DNA of 64,000 nt from Rhizomys pruinosus (GCA_009823505.1 VZQC01013302.1:2325765-2389764); one strand, 5' to 3'. Positions 43,235-55,199 are shown, numbered from the stretch's first letter. Translations and numbers: made by a program. Notes: generated by a model from the sequence alone, not told the origin.

Positions 43235-44110
43235 TTAACCCACTAAATCCAATTAGTACTGTCCCCATGCACATGAATGTGAAGGGTGACTGGAGCATGG
43301 GCAGCTTACTAGTGGCCACACCCCCAAAGAAGATGACTCTCCTTCCCCCAGCAGCCATCAATGCTAATAGCTCATCTAGGAGAGGTGAAGTCCTTCCTAG
43401 ACTCATGAAGTCCTTCCTCATTTATGCGGGAATCTTGACGAGCTTGATGTGCATATCTTGTGCAGGTGACTACCCCTGCTGTAAGCTCATGATTGAAGCA
43501 GCCATGCAATGTCTAGAAGTCACAATTTGACAAGATGATCATTTTGCAAAACAATAGTAGGCAGTCCTCCTGCCCAGGGCCATGATCTGCTCAACAGTGG
43601 GTTTTACAGTCTCAAGAATGAATTCATTCATGTGGAACATGCCTCAATTCCAATCAGAAAGTAGCTGGTTACCTCACCTAACAGTTGTGCCAGTACTGCA
43701 ACCAGTCACACCTCTTGCCTGGCACTAGGCATTGTTGCCTGCAGCACAGAGTAAACCACCTGATGTCTTTTCCCCATGCCAGTAGCCTGCATAGCAACTT
43801 CTGGCACTAGAAAACCAGCCAGAAAGGTGGAAGTATCCTGGTCAGTTCCCGAATGACTTCGCTACATCCTGTGGGATACCAAGGTGTGGGGTATCTTCAG
43901 CATCATGGTTTTACCATGCAGTTAGGGCGGGCAATCAAGAACAACAGTAATAACCGGTGATGCTTTGAAGGCCTCTGGGGCCCCTGTGACCAGTAACTCA
44001 TACGGCACCAAGATTTTGTTTAATAACTAATGCTTTCGGGGAGCAGCATTGTCCACCCATGCAGGGTATCTCTGCACAAACACCTTTTGTAAAAAAATGT
44101 ATTTTTTAAT
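43235..44110 (-). mobile_element. Lx-type L1 3'UTR-like sequence
   Basis: Segments CCAATTAGTACTGTCCCC, CTAGTGGCCACACCCCCAAA, GACTCTCCTTCCCCCAGCAG and CTTGTGCAGG resemble a widespread rodent L1-associated repeat as I remember it. Short frames (76 and 87 codons, opposite strands) are inside it and not genes. Exact family uncertain. Confidence 0.5.
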
Positions 44111-44258
44111 TAGCTCAGAAGTACTGGGTTTCCAAAAAGGATTTTTCATACATCCTTAATTTGGGTTGAACCTCCCCACTACCACCTTCCCTTCCCCATC
44201 GGGTGGTTCTTAAAAGATATTATCATTATTTTGAACTTCTTTTTAAAAATCTGTCATT

Positions 44259-44640
44259 CTGTACCCACAAGACTCATCTTACCGCAGAGATACATATACA
44301 GCCATGTTTATTACAGCTCTCTTCACAATAGCAAGGAGCTAGAACCAACCCAAGTGCCCCTCAACTAATGAGTGGATAGAGAAAATGTGGTACATCTACA
44401 CAATGGAGTTCTATGCAGTGGTAAAGAAAGATGACATCATGAGCTTTGCAGGTAAATGGCTGGAGATAGAAGATATCATGCTGAGTGAAGTAACACAGAC
44501 CCAGAAAAACACACAATGAATGTTATCCCTCATCTGTGGATGCTAGCACCAATTACCTAATTATATGGCAAACTGAGCAATGTTAATGTGATCTGAAAAC
44601 AACTGTGCTCTTATGAATCCATTAAAATATAAAAAAAAAT
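44259..44640 (+). pseudogene. L1 ORF2 C-terminus and 3' end
   Basis: Sense strand encodes the conserved ORF2 tail (YTMEFY-like, then a DDIMSFAGKW-like segment), then the short 3' end CACCAATTACCTAATTATAT with GGCAAACTGAGC, ending in A-rich sequence. The same terminal segment closes the L1 at 4841-11994, but here no long module lies between ORF2 and terminus. Confidence 0.85.
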
Positions 44641-44654
44641 CCTAAAAAAAAATA

Positions 44655-44750
44655 ATAAAAGCACTGGCTGCTCTGGCAGAGGACTGAGGTCTGGTTCCCA
44701 GCACCCACATGGCAGCTAGCAACTCTCCTTAATATATACATATGAGCACA
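44655..44750 (+). mobile_element. B2 SINE fragment
   Basis: GCACTGGCTGCTCTGGCAGA and GCACCCACATGGCAGCTAGC, without head; partly deleted. Confidence 0.7.
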
Positions 44751-44761
44751 CACACACAAAC

Positions 44762-45146
44762 TGTTGCATACGACTGTCCTCCAACTGGCAAGCTAGAGAC
44801 AGATGCCTGTCTCCCAGGCTTGGTTTTACCCAGTTGTTTGGGATCATCTCAAAATTATTGACTCTGCAAGAAAGGAAGAAGGGGAGACTCAGCCATGCCT
44901 CCCAGCCAACAAGTTGGCTCTAGTTACATGAAGGTTGGAGTTGGGGACTAAGGGTATGTAAGTGGGGAAAGATGTTGGGAGGTTCTCTTGCCATTTTTTA
45001 TGGCTGCTGAGAAGTCAGGATCCATGTGGCTGGAGATTTTGCAGTGCAACCTTCCAGGAGGAAGAGTACCCATCACTCCTGTGAGTCAACCTTCACCCTC
45101 TGCTCTGTAAGTAAGCTGAATAAACTCACTGGTTTCCCAGATTGCA
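44762..45146 (+). mobile_element. Candidate solo LTR
   Basis: It runs from TGTTGCATACGACTG to CCCAGATTGCA (TG...CA), with a TATA-like GGGTATGTAAGTGG near 44952 and AATAAA at 45119-45124 about 20 bases from the end. No TSD found, so assignment is tentative. Confidence 0.45.
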
Positions 45147-45179
45147 GTTTTTGGGGGGAAAAAGGCATAGGCTAGTTGA

Positions 45180-45620
45180 GTGAATTAAGAAACAGAACCC
45201 ATCTTATTGTCAAAGACATGCATCACCTCTGAATGAAAGAACAGAGAAAAGTGTTCCAAGCAATTGGAAAACAATGGGGTATTACTGTCCTAATATATGA
45301 CAAAATAAATGACAAACCAAAATTAATCAGAAGAGATAAAGAAAGTAATTTCATTCTGATCAAGGGAACAATTATCAAAGAAGAAATTACAATCATAAAT
45401 ACATACAGACTTTTCCTAAAATGGGTACTATTGAGTTCAAGACACAGAAGAACCCCACTCAGTAGTTGATTTCATTACCCCAATTTTATCCAATAGGCAG
45501 GTCATCAAGAAAAAAAGAATAAATAGACATCTGAATTAACTGATATACATCAAATTGATCTAACAGACATCTACAGAATATTCCACAGAAGCACCAAAGA
45601 ATATGCATTCTCACCAGTCT
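45180..45620 (+). pseudogene. L1 ORF2 endonuclease-domain remnant
   Basis: The frame 45233-45469 includes KPKLIRRDKESNFILIKGTI then EEITIIN, characteristic of the L1 endonuclease domain. Downstream DNA still encodes LTDIYRIFH-like sequence out of frame. Known role: nicks target DNA for retroposition. Broken here, and out of order relative to the ORF2 C-terminus to its left. Confidence 0.8.
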
Positions 45621-46199
45621 CCCTCTGCAGGGAGGTCTTGGAGATCCACTAATGGGACTTCAGCCTTCAGAGGAAAGTCTGCTCATGCTTCAAAAAGGGA
45701 AGCCTGGTCTAGCAAGTCCTGACTTTGTCCTCCAGTGGATGGAACTGATAAATGAAAAACCAAAAAGAACCAGCTCCCCCCCCCAAAAAAAACCCCTGAG
45801 TGACCCTTGAGGACCAGATCCTCAATTGACCTTGAGTAAACAAAAACCTTGGTTAATCTGGGCTAACTGTATGGCCTTAAACATCCAAAAGGAAATAAAC
45901 AGTAGAAAGACTTGAGAAATTGTACTTCAGGTTCAAAACCTGAGATCTTAGTAAAATGTCAAAAAGAAAAAAAAAAAAAAGAGCACTGTTGTTTTGCCTA
46001 TCTTACTGGCAAGTGTAGCTACCCTGTGGCTGCCACTGCTTTTGCCATTCTTCAAAGACATGAGACACAGCTTTTCAACCTTCCAATATGGACTAAAGAT
46101 TCAAGTCTCTCCAAGAATCCTCCAAACCTTCAGTGCCAGATGGGTACTACTGAGATATCCAAATTGTGAACTGAGCTACTACTGGTGTTTCAGTCTCTT
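45621..46199. other. Unassigned repeat-like DNA in the composite block
   Basis: Parts (AAAGACATGAGACACAGCTT, CAGTGCCAGATGGGTACTAC) look like a rodent interspersed repeat. Overlapping 71 and 85 codon frames are unrecognised. C10 and A14 runs are present. Confidence 0.4.
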
Positions 46200-46725
46200 C
46201 AGAATATAGACTGCCATTGTTGGACTACCCAGGCTGTATCACGGAGACCAGTACAGGAAGATCAAGACAGGACTCGGTGCTTACTGGACCTCATTTGGTG
46301 ACCATGGGAAGGGAAAACCCCAGTGTGGAGCACAAGGGCAGGACTGATGGTGGTTCGGGCTTGCCAAGGAGGAGACTTGACATGACATTTTTCAGCCTAA
46401 TTTAAAAAATCATAAGCTGAAGATGCTAAAACCTTTATGTGGCATGCATATGTGCATATTTTGGAGTGATGCATATTGGAAGGAACAACAACAACAACAG
46501 AAAGACTGCACCAAAGAACTGACTGAAATCGTGAACTTCTGCTGGACAGTAAACTTCTGCATCAAGAATTTTGAGAGAGACTGAGAAAGAGATGAAAAAC
46601 ATGTTTGACAGAAAGCATGAGCTCTGGCGGGGTGGAGGGCAGAGGGGGGCATGGGTCTAGATTTGATTTGTAATTTTGTATGAAGTGCACAGAGCTTCAA
46701 TAAAAAATTGGCTTTGAAAAATTAT
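46200..46725 (+). mobile_element. L1 3' end module M2
   Basis: It begins with CATTGTTGGACTACCCAGGC, then the same sequence as M1 (13816-14294), an (ACA)n patch, a G-rich tract after GAGCTCTGG, and AGCTTCAATAAAAAATTGGC. The 96-codon minus frame is a shadow. Confidence 0.85.
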
Positions 46726-46835
46726 ATTTAATATATCAAACCTGCCAAATAGCATAGCCTACCCTGCCTTAAGTGTGCTCAGAGATTGTATGTTAGCCTA
46801 CACTCAGGTAAATAATTTACTGCAAAATAAAAATG

Positions 46836-47378
46836 TGTTCAGAGTATAGACTATCATTGTTGGACTACCCAGGCTGTATCATGGAGACCAGTACAGAAAG
46901 AATAAGATAGGACATGGTGCTTACAAGACCTCATTTGGTGACCATGGGAAGGGAAAACCCCAGTGTGGACCACAAGGGCAGTATTGATGGTTGTATGGGC
47001 TTGCCAAGGAGGAGCCTTCAAACATGTCATCTTTCAGCATAATAAAGAAAAAAATCATAAGATGAATATGCTAAAACCTATGATATATGTGGCATGCATA
47101 TTTTGGAGTGATGCAAATTGAAAAGAATAACAACAACAACAACAACAAGATTGGGTCAAAGAACTAACTGAAATGGTGAACTTCTGCTCAAAACAGTAAA
47201 TTTCTGAATCAAGAATTTTGAGAGAGACTGAGAAATAGATGAAAAACATGTTTGGCAGAATGCATGAGCTCTGGTGGGGGGGCAGGAAGGGGGGGCACGG
47301 GTCTAGATCTGATTTGAAATTTTGTATGAAATGCCCTAAGCTTCAATAAAGATTGGCTTTGATAAAAAAGAATATAAA
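46836..47378 (+). mobile_element. L1 3' end module M3 (tandem copy of M2)
   Basis: Starts 636 bases after M2 with the same CATTGTTGGACTACCCAGGC and ends AAGCTTCAATAAAGATTGGC plus A-rich tail. AACAAC repeats are expanded compared with M2. Right flank AAAAATCTGTCATT (47379-47392) matches 44245-44258. Confidence 0.85.
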
Positions 47379-47514
47379 AAAAATCTGTCATTTTAAAATT
47401 AGATGCCTTGCTTGAAAAGACATGCAGGTTAGAGGGAAGATGTTTGCCTTAATAGTATTGAACTAAGTAGTCTAAGAATTAGAATGGTTACAAATTACTA
47501 AGGGGTATGTCTTG

Positions 47515-47862
47515 ATTAGTTTTCTATTGCTATATGAAACTACTTAAGATAATAAACTCATTGTTTATTTTGGCTTACAGTTCTGGAATTTCCATTCCAT
47601 GACTGGTTGGTCCTATTTACTTTGAGACTATGGTGAGACCTATCACAGTGGGAGATACATTCTAGTGGAAGCTCATGAGCCTCTCATTTCAGGGAGCAAA
47701 AGAAGAATAAGATAGGTTATATTCCCACTATGCCCTTCAAGGGCAAGACTCCAATGACCTAAAAACTTTCTATTAGGCCCTATCTCCCATTGGTATCATG
47801 CTGGGAAACAAATCTTTAACACATGGGCCTTTGGACACTGTTCAAGATCCAAACTAGCAGGG
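47515..47862 (+). mobile_element. Old medium-reiterated repeat (family Y-like)
   Basis: GATTAGTTTTCTATTGCTAT, TTACAGTTCTGGAATTTCC and AGGCCCTATCTCCCATTGGT fit the general family Y layout. Diverged. Confidence 0.5.
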
Positions 47863-48572
47863 TAGTTCATTGTCACTGTATGATAACCATCCATGTACTA
47901 ATATCCAACAAATACCAGCCTCAGCAGGTGGAAAGAGAAAATGACAACTCCAGTGATCTAAGAAATACTGCTCTATAGATGCCAGTGCTATTGAAAGAGC
48001 TCTTCGAGGCTGACAGAAGCATCTGCTGTGGATGACATTTCCACATAGATTTAACCCCTTTAACAAATGGAAAAGTGACACCTACTGGTGCTATTAAGGC
48101 TGGATTTTCTTTGGGTGTATGAATTTATTTGAGAGAGGAATTACTGGTAGAAAGAATGATTTCTTGAGCATGACAAATGGCACTAATTTCTACCTTTGGC
48201 TCCCATGTTTAACATTATTGGCCCGTGCATGGTGGTATCTCTGTAGATGTCATAGACCACTATTTGAAGGACAGGTATCATATAGGTACCACGAGTCTAG
48301 GAACATCATCAGTATTATTGAGCATCCTATATGCTTAGGGCCTGGTTTGCTCAATTTTAATTTTTTTTTTCTTGCGCGGTTCTTATCCTCAGCCTTTAAC
48401 CTCTGTTGCTATCTCCCCAGCCTAATTTTAATTGTTAGTGGTAAATAAACTGTGAGTTCCTCCATGGTGTCTTTTTTTAATCTATAACATGTCTCATTGT
48501 TACCAGTTTCTGAATCACTCAAAACGTGGACTAAAAGTGAAGTAGAGGTGTATGGTGAAGGGAAATTTATAT
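47863..48572. other. Unique DNA, no gene seen
   Basis: The 109-codon plus frame 48119-48448 (MNLFERGITGRKNDF at the start) is unrecognised and has no known domain; chance likely. Confidence 0.4.
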
Positions 48573-48614
48573 AAGTTGATCTGTGAGTTATATAAATAAC
48601 TCACAGATCAACTT
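48573..48614. repeat. Perfect 19-bp inverted repeat with 4-base loop
   Basis: Left arm AAGTTGATCTGTGAGTTAT (48573-48591), loop ATAA, right arm ATAACTCACAGATCAACTT (48596-48614). All 19 pairs match. Confidence 0.97.
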
Positions 48615-49617
48615 CCCATCTGAACAGTAGGGATGGTTTCTTTTAAAAACAAGGGGGAACTTTTTTTTAATAAGTGGGGAATTAGTCACGACTTTGCAGG
48701 GAAGTATGTGGGATCTATCTGAGAAATGAGAAATTGCCTCTCTTTAATTCTCCTATGAGTCTATTTCAGTTGTGTCACAAGCAGACCATATCAGGATGGT
48801 GCTGGTGAGTGGGACTTGGTAAGGTCTCTGATTCAAATGAGACAGTAATAAATCTGAGAGTGAATAGCAGGTTGAAATATTGTCCTTTACCAATAAAACC
48901 AGTTGTATCCAGTTATGTCCAGCATTTAGTTTATAGCAGCAGTCCAAGTTTCAGATGTGTACAAGGATGTGGCTGACTAGGTGAGTATATTGTCTGGGGC
49001 AGAATATTGGTTAGTGAAAAGGACTGTATCTCGATGTTTGAGCAGGTGTTTACGTGGTATCATCATCCTAGACTGTCATAGCATCCATTGCCAGTGATGC
49101 ACTGCTGCTCTGCTGCTTACCCTGGACTGTGTGGCCAGATTAAGATCCTGGGTACAGGCGCTGGAGAGATCTCAGAAAGGAGAACAACTGGCACTTTATG
49201 TGCATGACTTGTCCTAAAAGTTTTCACCTGTTAACTTTTGCTGCTCTGTTGTACTGTACAGATCTGCAGCCTCTGCTTCCTACTTCACTTGAATTCCCTA
49301 AACTCCTCTGGTTGTGCTGGTGTGATCCACAAGAACATTCCTCCCCTTCTCTAGTCTCTCACTTGTCCTTGTTGTGAGAGCCCCTTGGAATTTGTGTTGT
49401 TTATGGTTTATCTCCCAGCCCTCCAACCATTCCTCATTTAAGAGGCTTTAAACTTTTATCCTGCATGAATTTCATTTTATGTCCTTTCTTTCTGAATTAG
49501 CATATATACATTGCATAAAATGATAGGTTTCTATATAAATATTTGTACCATGTACTTTGCTCATAACTGTTCTGATCTCCTCTCTGCTGGTCTCCTTCCA
49601 CTTCCCAAATCTTCCCC
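48615..49617. other. Unique DNA, no gene seen
   Basis: A short B2-head-like piece (GCGCTGGAGAGATCTCAG, about 49158) is the only repeat hint. Confidence 0.4.

Positions 49618-49620
<3 letters not shown>

Positions 49621-49656
<36 letters not shown>
49621..49656. repeat. (CA)n microsatellite
   Basis: About 18 CA units. Confidence 0.99.
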
Positions 49657-49659
<3 letters not shown>

Positions 49660-49854
49660 CTAGATTCCATATATGAGCAAAAACATGTTACTTGTTATCC
49701 TGAACTTGGTTTATTTTGCTTTACAAGAAGATTTCCACTTCTATAAGTTTTTCTGAAAATATAATAGTCATGATTTCAATGTTCTTTGTACATAAATACA
49801 ACTCATATACACACATATGTGTGTCTGTATGGGCATGTGTGTCATAATGGCATC

Positions 49855-50026
49855 ATAAAAATGCTGCTTAACTTTCTTTGGGCTATTGTGGCTGGACTGT
49901 GGCTCTTTTAACTTCCATTTCAATGTGCCCATCACCAGGGACTGTAGCCATCTGTAACTACTGGGATGGATTCTTTTAAAACTGAAACCTCAATTTATGA
50001 TGAAGAAAGTTAAGCAGCGTTTTTAT
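49855..50026. mobile_element. MITE candidate with 24-bp terminal inverted repeats
   Basis: The ends ATAAAAATGCTGCTTAACTTTCTT (written here as ATAAAAATGCTG + CTTAACTTTCTT) at 49855-49878 and their complement at 50003-50026 match at 23 of 24. Each outer end contains TA, the duplication made by Tc1/mariner elements. About 172 bases, no ORF. Family unknown. Confidence 0.6.
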
Positions 50027-50477
50027 TATATAAATTGAACATTCCCAGAGGTCTTCTTATGTTTTTGAACATGAGCTTTATGACCTTCGGCTAAGTGTAC
50101 TCAAAACTGTGTTTACTACCATTTCTTCTTGAACTATGACATTTAATTGAGCATGTTAAGGCGTATGCTCCTTAATCTGAGCATGCTCAAGAATGTGACT
50201 AAAATGTGTTCCTCAAACCCTCAAATAAAATTTCCATCTTTCCTTTAATAGGGGTGTATATTACCTTGGACATAACTCCTATGCTGTCCTTATCTGTTTC
50301 AGGCAAAAAAAAAAAATCCTCCTCTTATTTGTTGGACATATTTATTTTTGAGTTTGCACTTATTAACATATAAACCCAATGCATTCAGTTACATTGTCCC
50401 TATAAGGATCTTGGATAATTATCAGTGTATGCCCAGGCTGACAATTTAATTAAGCAGTCATTCAATCTTCAATCCAT

Positions 50478-50562
50478 ATATATATAGATATATAATATGT
50501 GTGTGTATATATAAAGATTGAAGATACATATATATATATATATATGTATGTATATATATATA
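50478..50562. repeat. (TA)n-rich low-complexity region
   Basis: ATATAT tracts around a TCTTCAATC/GATTGAAGA inverted pair (50467 and 50516). Confidence 0.9.
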
Positions 50563-50826
50563 TCAAAGATTAGTCCTAATGAATAGCTAAAACAGTTAAC
50601 AATTTTTATTGTCCCTTAAATAGTGTTTGCATTGCATCAAATCTGAGATAGCTTTTTGATAGCTAAGTGGTATTTTGTTTAGATGCATATTAAATGGGAA
50701 ACTCTGAACTCCCCAATATGATGATGCTATATGGAGCCCTTGACAATGAGAGTTGGATAATGCTAGAGGATAGCATCATGACAGAGTTCATATGTCTATA
50801 AACATGTAAGCCAAAAAAAGGGGGGG

Positions 50827-51017
50827 GGGCAGGCGTGGTAGTGCACGCCTTTAATCCCAGCACTTAGGAGGCAAAGGCAGATGGATCTCTGTGAGTTCAA
50901 GACCAGCCTGGTCTACAAAGTAAGTTGCACAACAGCTGGAGCTACAGGGAGACCCTGTCTCAAAAATGACCAATAAATAAATAAATAAATAAATAATAAA
51001 TAAATAAATAAATAAAT
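50827..51017 (+). mobile_element. B1 SINE with (AAAT)n tail
   Basis: Preceded by G10. GGCAGGCGTGGTAGTGCACG to ACCCTGTCTCAAAAATGACC, then AAAT repeats. The 107-codon minus frame runs through it. Confidence 0.96.
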
Positions 51018-51770
51018 GTTGGCTTACCCATTTCTGGTTTGTATGGGCTCGGTGAGAAGTTTGCCTGTGCAACCTAGAAGCAGGCTTTGATCTCCAGTTT
51101 TCTACTTTTGCATAACCCTGAAAAATGTTCTTTTTATAAAATAACCAGGCTATGGAGGCTTTTGTAGCAGTCAAAAATGGGCTAAGGCATGGATACTTAG
51201 GTTTCTCTTAAGTCTGATGTTGTTTTCAATAGTCTCTTTGATTTAAGTCGATCTTTGATAAATACGTTCAGATTGGGCATGGCTCCTCATCCTGAAACCT
51301 TTATAGTGGCCCTTGTGGGTCAAATATCAACATTGTGGTGTTATTAGTGGAGTTGCTGACTGCCAGCCCGAGGGTTTGTCAGCTCTCCCTTCTGACAGCA
51401 CAATAAATGAAGGTTTTTCTTTCATTTCTTTCAGAAAATGTTTGATGGAGCATCTTATGCTCATTAATTGCTTTGTATCTTTTGTGCTTCTTCCTTTTAG
51501 GCTTTTGTCTTTTGGTAAAAGTATGTTTTTCACCAAAGAAAAATGTTTGACATTCCATTTAGGTAATGTGTTTCTATATTTAAAAAAAAAATTCTTTGGG
51601 AAAATCTCACTGCTTTATAAGTATAATCAGTGCGTACAGCTTTATTCTTAGCTATTTCATATTTTAAAATGGACATTACCAATGAGCTTTAATTCACTAT
51701 ATTTTCTATCTGGTTATTGTATATGAAGACATTTGTCTATGTTTTTCCTAGTGTTTTCATAACTTAAAAA
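51018..51770. other. Unique DNA, no gene seen
   Basis: Overlapping frames of 112 (plus) and 69 (minus) codons at 51313-51651 are unrecognised. Confidence 0.4.
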
Positions 51771-51780
51771 GTGTGAATGA

Positions 51781-51935
51781 AGTCGGGTGTGGTAGCACAC
51801 GCCTTTAATCCTAGCACTTGGGAGGCAGAGGCAGGGGGATCTTTGTGAGTTCAAGGCCAGCCTGGTCTACAGAGCCAATTCCAGGACAGCTGGGACTACA
51901 GGGAGACCCTGTCTCGAAAAGACCAAAAAAAAAAT
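51781..51935 (+). mobile_element. B1 SINE, TSD
   Basis: Full B1 ending GTCTCGAAAAGACC plus A10. TSD GTGTGAATGA at 51771-51780 and 51936-51945. Confidence 0.97.
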
Positions 51936-51945
51936 GTGTGAATGA

Positions 51946-53699
51946 TAACATACATACTATTGTTGAAAATAAAACTTGATATTAGTTAAATGTAACAAAG
52001 TTTACTTGAACAAGAAAAACTTTTAGAGCTAGGTAGCATTTCAGACCAAATATAGGTTAGAATACCTCTATCTCCAGAATCGGATGCTATATTTATAATC
52101 GTAATAAAAAAAGATGACTGCAAAGATTATCTGCTTAGAACAGCATGTCTCAATCTTTATTTGGGCATGCCCTGGCAGCTTTCTGTGTGGGATCAGTGGA
52201 AAGTCTTACTGCTGTGATTAGTGTAAGTTTAGTTGCTTGGTTATGAGGGTATACATATATTAGGTTGCATCTCAAGCTAGGTTTCAGTTTACTATACATG
52301 GAGGCTTCTTTGAGTCAGATTTTGCCACCAAGACTGGTTTAAGCTAAATGAAACACTGGGAAATGCAAATATTAAGTATTAGCTAAATTAATTTCAACTG
52401 AAAACCTACATGTTTTTTTCAATGGCATGTAAGATAAATTATGTGTGCAGTGACCTCCTTGCATCCCCTTTCAGTAATAGTCTAATTCTGTGGTGGTAAT
52501 TTGGTTCTTACATTCAAAGTCAAGTTTGTGAGGTGCTAAAAGCAATGTTTATCCCCTGGATATATCAACACATAGCCATTCTACCATCAATGATGGCTTT
52601 CTCCCATTTTTGACAGTCCTAATTGGACTCCTTGCCAAAATATTTATGATATGTTGGCATAATAACTATAAATTTTTATGTACATGAGTGCCTGTCACAG
52701 AGTAAAGGTGTCACAGAGTAAAGATGTAAAGGTACTCTGAGTCTTTCTCTTATTTCTATAGGTCTCCCAAAATGCCTGTCTAATTCTCCTTCTCACCAGT
52801 ACTATTTGAACATCTTGGTACCCTGCATTCTTGCAGCATGTAGTGTTGTATGTAACTGGACCAGGTTTGGTTCATTACCACCTGATGAAATCAATGAATG
52901 GAGAGTGACAGTGAGGATGAAAAGAATGGCTAATGAGCCAGCATGTTGGAAAATAGTATTCTTCTAATCTCCCTTTTCAATAACTGTATTGCTTCTTGCC
53001 TTGAGACAATACTTTCACATTTCTCCTAGAAAAAGTGTATGGATTCTACACACTGAGTACTGCAGTTGCCTAGTGTTTCTTCCATAGTGTGGACTCTGAA
53101 CATCTTATTTTCTCATATGTCAGCAGGAAGTATAGCCCAATGGGTCAGAAGATGTGAATTATCAAAGTCTGTGTGTTGATTAAAGGGACTTATGCATAGT
53201 TTGTGTTGTGGTCAGTATTTCTGGCAAGCAGTCTTCCAGGCCTAAGCTCTCCTATTAATATGGAACTAGGGAGTGCTAGGGGATGGAGGGTTTGTACACT
53301 TGTAGCTATTTTTAGTGTGCAGTTAATTAATGAAAGACGGTTTCCTGGGCAGCTGATCACGGAGAGATGGAGTAGAAAGCAGCAAGGAGAAGCCTGAGAG
53401 CCAGATCTCTGGGGTGAGTGACTTTCAGTCTTACCACTTTGCAGCATGCTGATGAGCATGATAGCTTCAGTTTGCTTTTCTTGATGACTGAGGTGCTGTA
53501 TCACTTTTCTTCTGCTTGCTGGCCTTTGGAATGACCTCTTCTATCAGGGGACTACTAAACCTCGGCTAAAGAATCGAGTCTTTGTCTTTTGATTCTTTTT
53601 GTAGGGCTTCTTTTTTGGAGGAGGTTCTGGACCACATCAATGTGTCACAGGTATCTTCTCCCCATTTGGCTGGCTCTCTGAACAGTTAACACAGCTTTA
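51946..53699. other. 1.75 kb of unique DNA, no gene seen
   Basis: Contains a short local duplication (GTCACAGAGTAAAG twice, 52693-52722). The 104-codon minus frame at 53190-53504 is unrecognised. Confidence 0.45.
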
Positions 53700-54140
53700 G
53701 ATGAAGAGAAGTTTTGTTTCATTGATTCTTCTCTTTAGCTGTGGGTTCTGCCACTATCTCTTTTCCTACCTGGACTCGCATTTCATATTCGTTAAGACAT
53801 TTCACTCCTGTCGCCTGTTGAGTTTTCCGTCCCCCTTATTTTCCACCCTCTGTCATTGCTTTAATTGGAGATTTTCTTCATCTTTTTCCTTAGAGTCTTC
53901 AGTTTAAGAACTTCCTTTTGGTTTCTCTAGTAGGTTTTAATTCTTTGATGGAATTCTCATTCATGAGTTATATTTTCATCAACCTATTTATCAGACTTAT
54001 TTTAAGGATGATTTCTGGCGATTTGACCATCCTAATTCTTCTGAGTCTGGGTCTGTCATCCGAAGTTTGTGTTAGGACTTGCCTTTTCTACTTGGGTAGG
54101 TTTTTCATAACCAGTTGGAGATTTTTCTATTAAAAGTTTT
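53700..54140 (-). mobile_element. Ancient L1 (L1M-type) remnant, antisense
   Basis: The flow of TTTAAGAACTTCCTTTTGG, GAATTCTCATTCATGAG and TGACCATCCTAATTCTTCTG resembles the antisense of old mammalian L1M elements from memory. Highly diverged, no usable frame. Confidence 0.45.
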
Positions 54141-54831
54141 GAGGGAGTCCAAGTTTCTAAATGATAGCCTCATTCAGAAAAACGTGATTTGCTTTTCTCA
54201 GTAATAAGGCTGTCGGTGAGCTCTGGGTATGTCGGAGTTCTTCATCCTGAGGTCTCAGCCTGGGCTTCAATGCTGACTGTGAGCACCTCTCCAGCCTCAA
54301 GACACTTCTGGTCTAGATGGATCTCAGCCCAGAGCTGACTCTACTCTAAGTCTTTTTCTTGGCATCTTCAGCTGTAAGTTTGGCTTCTCTGCTCCATGAG
54401 TCTCAGTTTATCAGGACTTCTCATGCCTGTTTGAGATGGGACAGCTGCAGTGGTGGAAGTGACTCCAGCTCTTTTCTCATGGTTTTGGTCCCTCCCAGGA
54501 GTAGATCTTGCCCTTTAATTGTCTTCACCTTAGGAATGCTCTGATCTTATAAATGATTTAATGTACATATATCATTGACTTATTTTTGTACTTGTTTTCA
54601 GTGACAGTTTTGATATGAGGCTTTCTATTCTATTGTCAGATATGGCATTGTTAGCTTTACATTTAAAAAAATTAACAAGTATGTGTTTTTACACATATTT
54701 TTCTTCAGCCTCTTCCCCACTTTCTTCCCCAATCCTCTGCCCACCTCCTGCTGAACTCCTTTCTCTCCCCAGACCTCCCTTTTGTGTGTGTTTATGTCAC
54801 ATGTATTCTATTAAACTCTTTTTAACCTAAA
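54141..54831. other. Unique DNA, no gene seen
   Basis: Short frames only. Confidence 0.4.
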
Positions 54832-55046
54832 ATGATTTATTTTTACTTTATGTGTATGAGTATTTTGCCTACATGTATGTAAGTGCATCATGTGCATGCA
54901 GTGCCTGTGAAGGACAGGGAATGCATTGGATGTTCTGGAACTAGAGTTATAGACAGTTGTGAGTTGCCATGTGGGTGCTGTGCACCAAACCCAGGTCCTC
55001 TGCAAGAGCAGCCAGTGCTCTTAACCACTGTGACACCTCTCCAGGC
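54832..55046 (-). mobile_element. B2/B3 SINE, antisense, old
   Basis: GCCATGTGGGTGCTGTGCAC, CAGGTCCTCTGCAAGAGCAG, ACACCTCTCCAGGCCC. Confidence 0.9.
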
Positions 55047-55199
55047 CCTCCATTTATATGCTTTAAAACAAAGACATTTCCCCTGCCCTCCTTTAACATC
55101 TCTTTCCCCCTCTTCTTAGTCTCATGACCTATACTCAAACACTTAGACACATGCACACACACACACACACATATGGTCATATAAAAATTAAAATCTACA

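Noticed and set aside
46200..47378. CRISPR-like or regulatory direct repeats
   Set aside because: Two L1 3' modules in tandem explain the repeats.
48119..48448. 109-codon plus frame as a gene
   Set aside because: No recognisable domain, no splice context, and of a length expected by chance.
50804..51030. 9-base inverted words (GTAAGCCAA / TTGGCTTAC) flanking a B1
   Set aside because: Too short and in inverted, not direct, orientation to be a TSD; likely chance.
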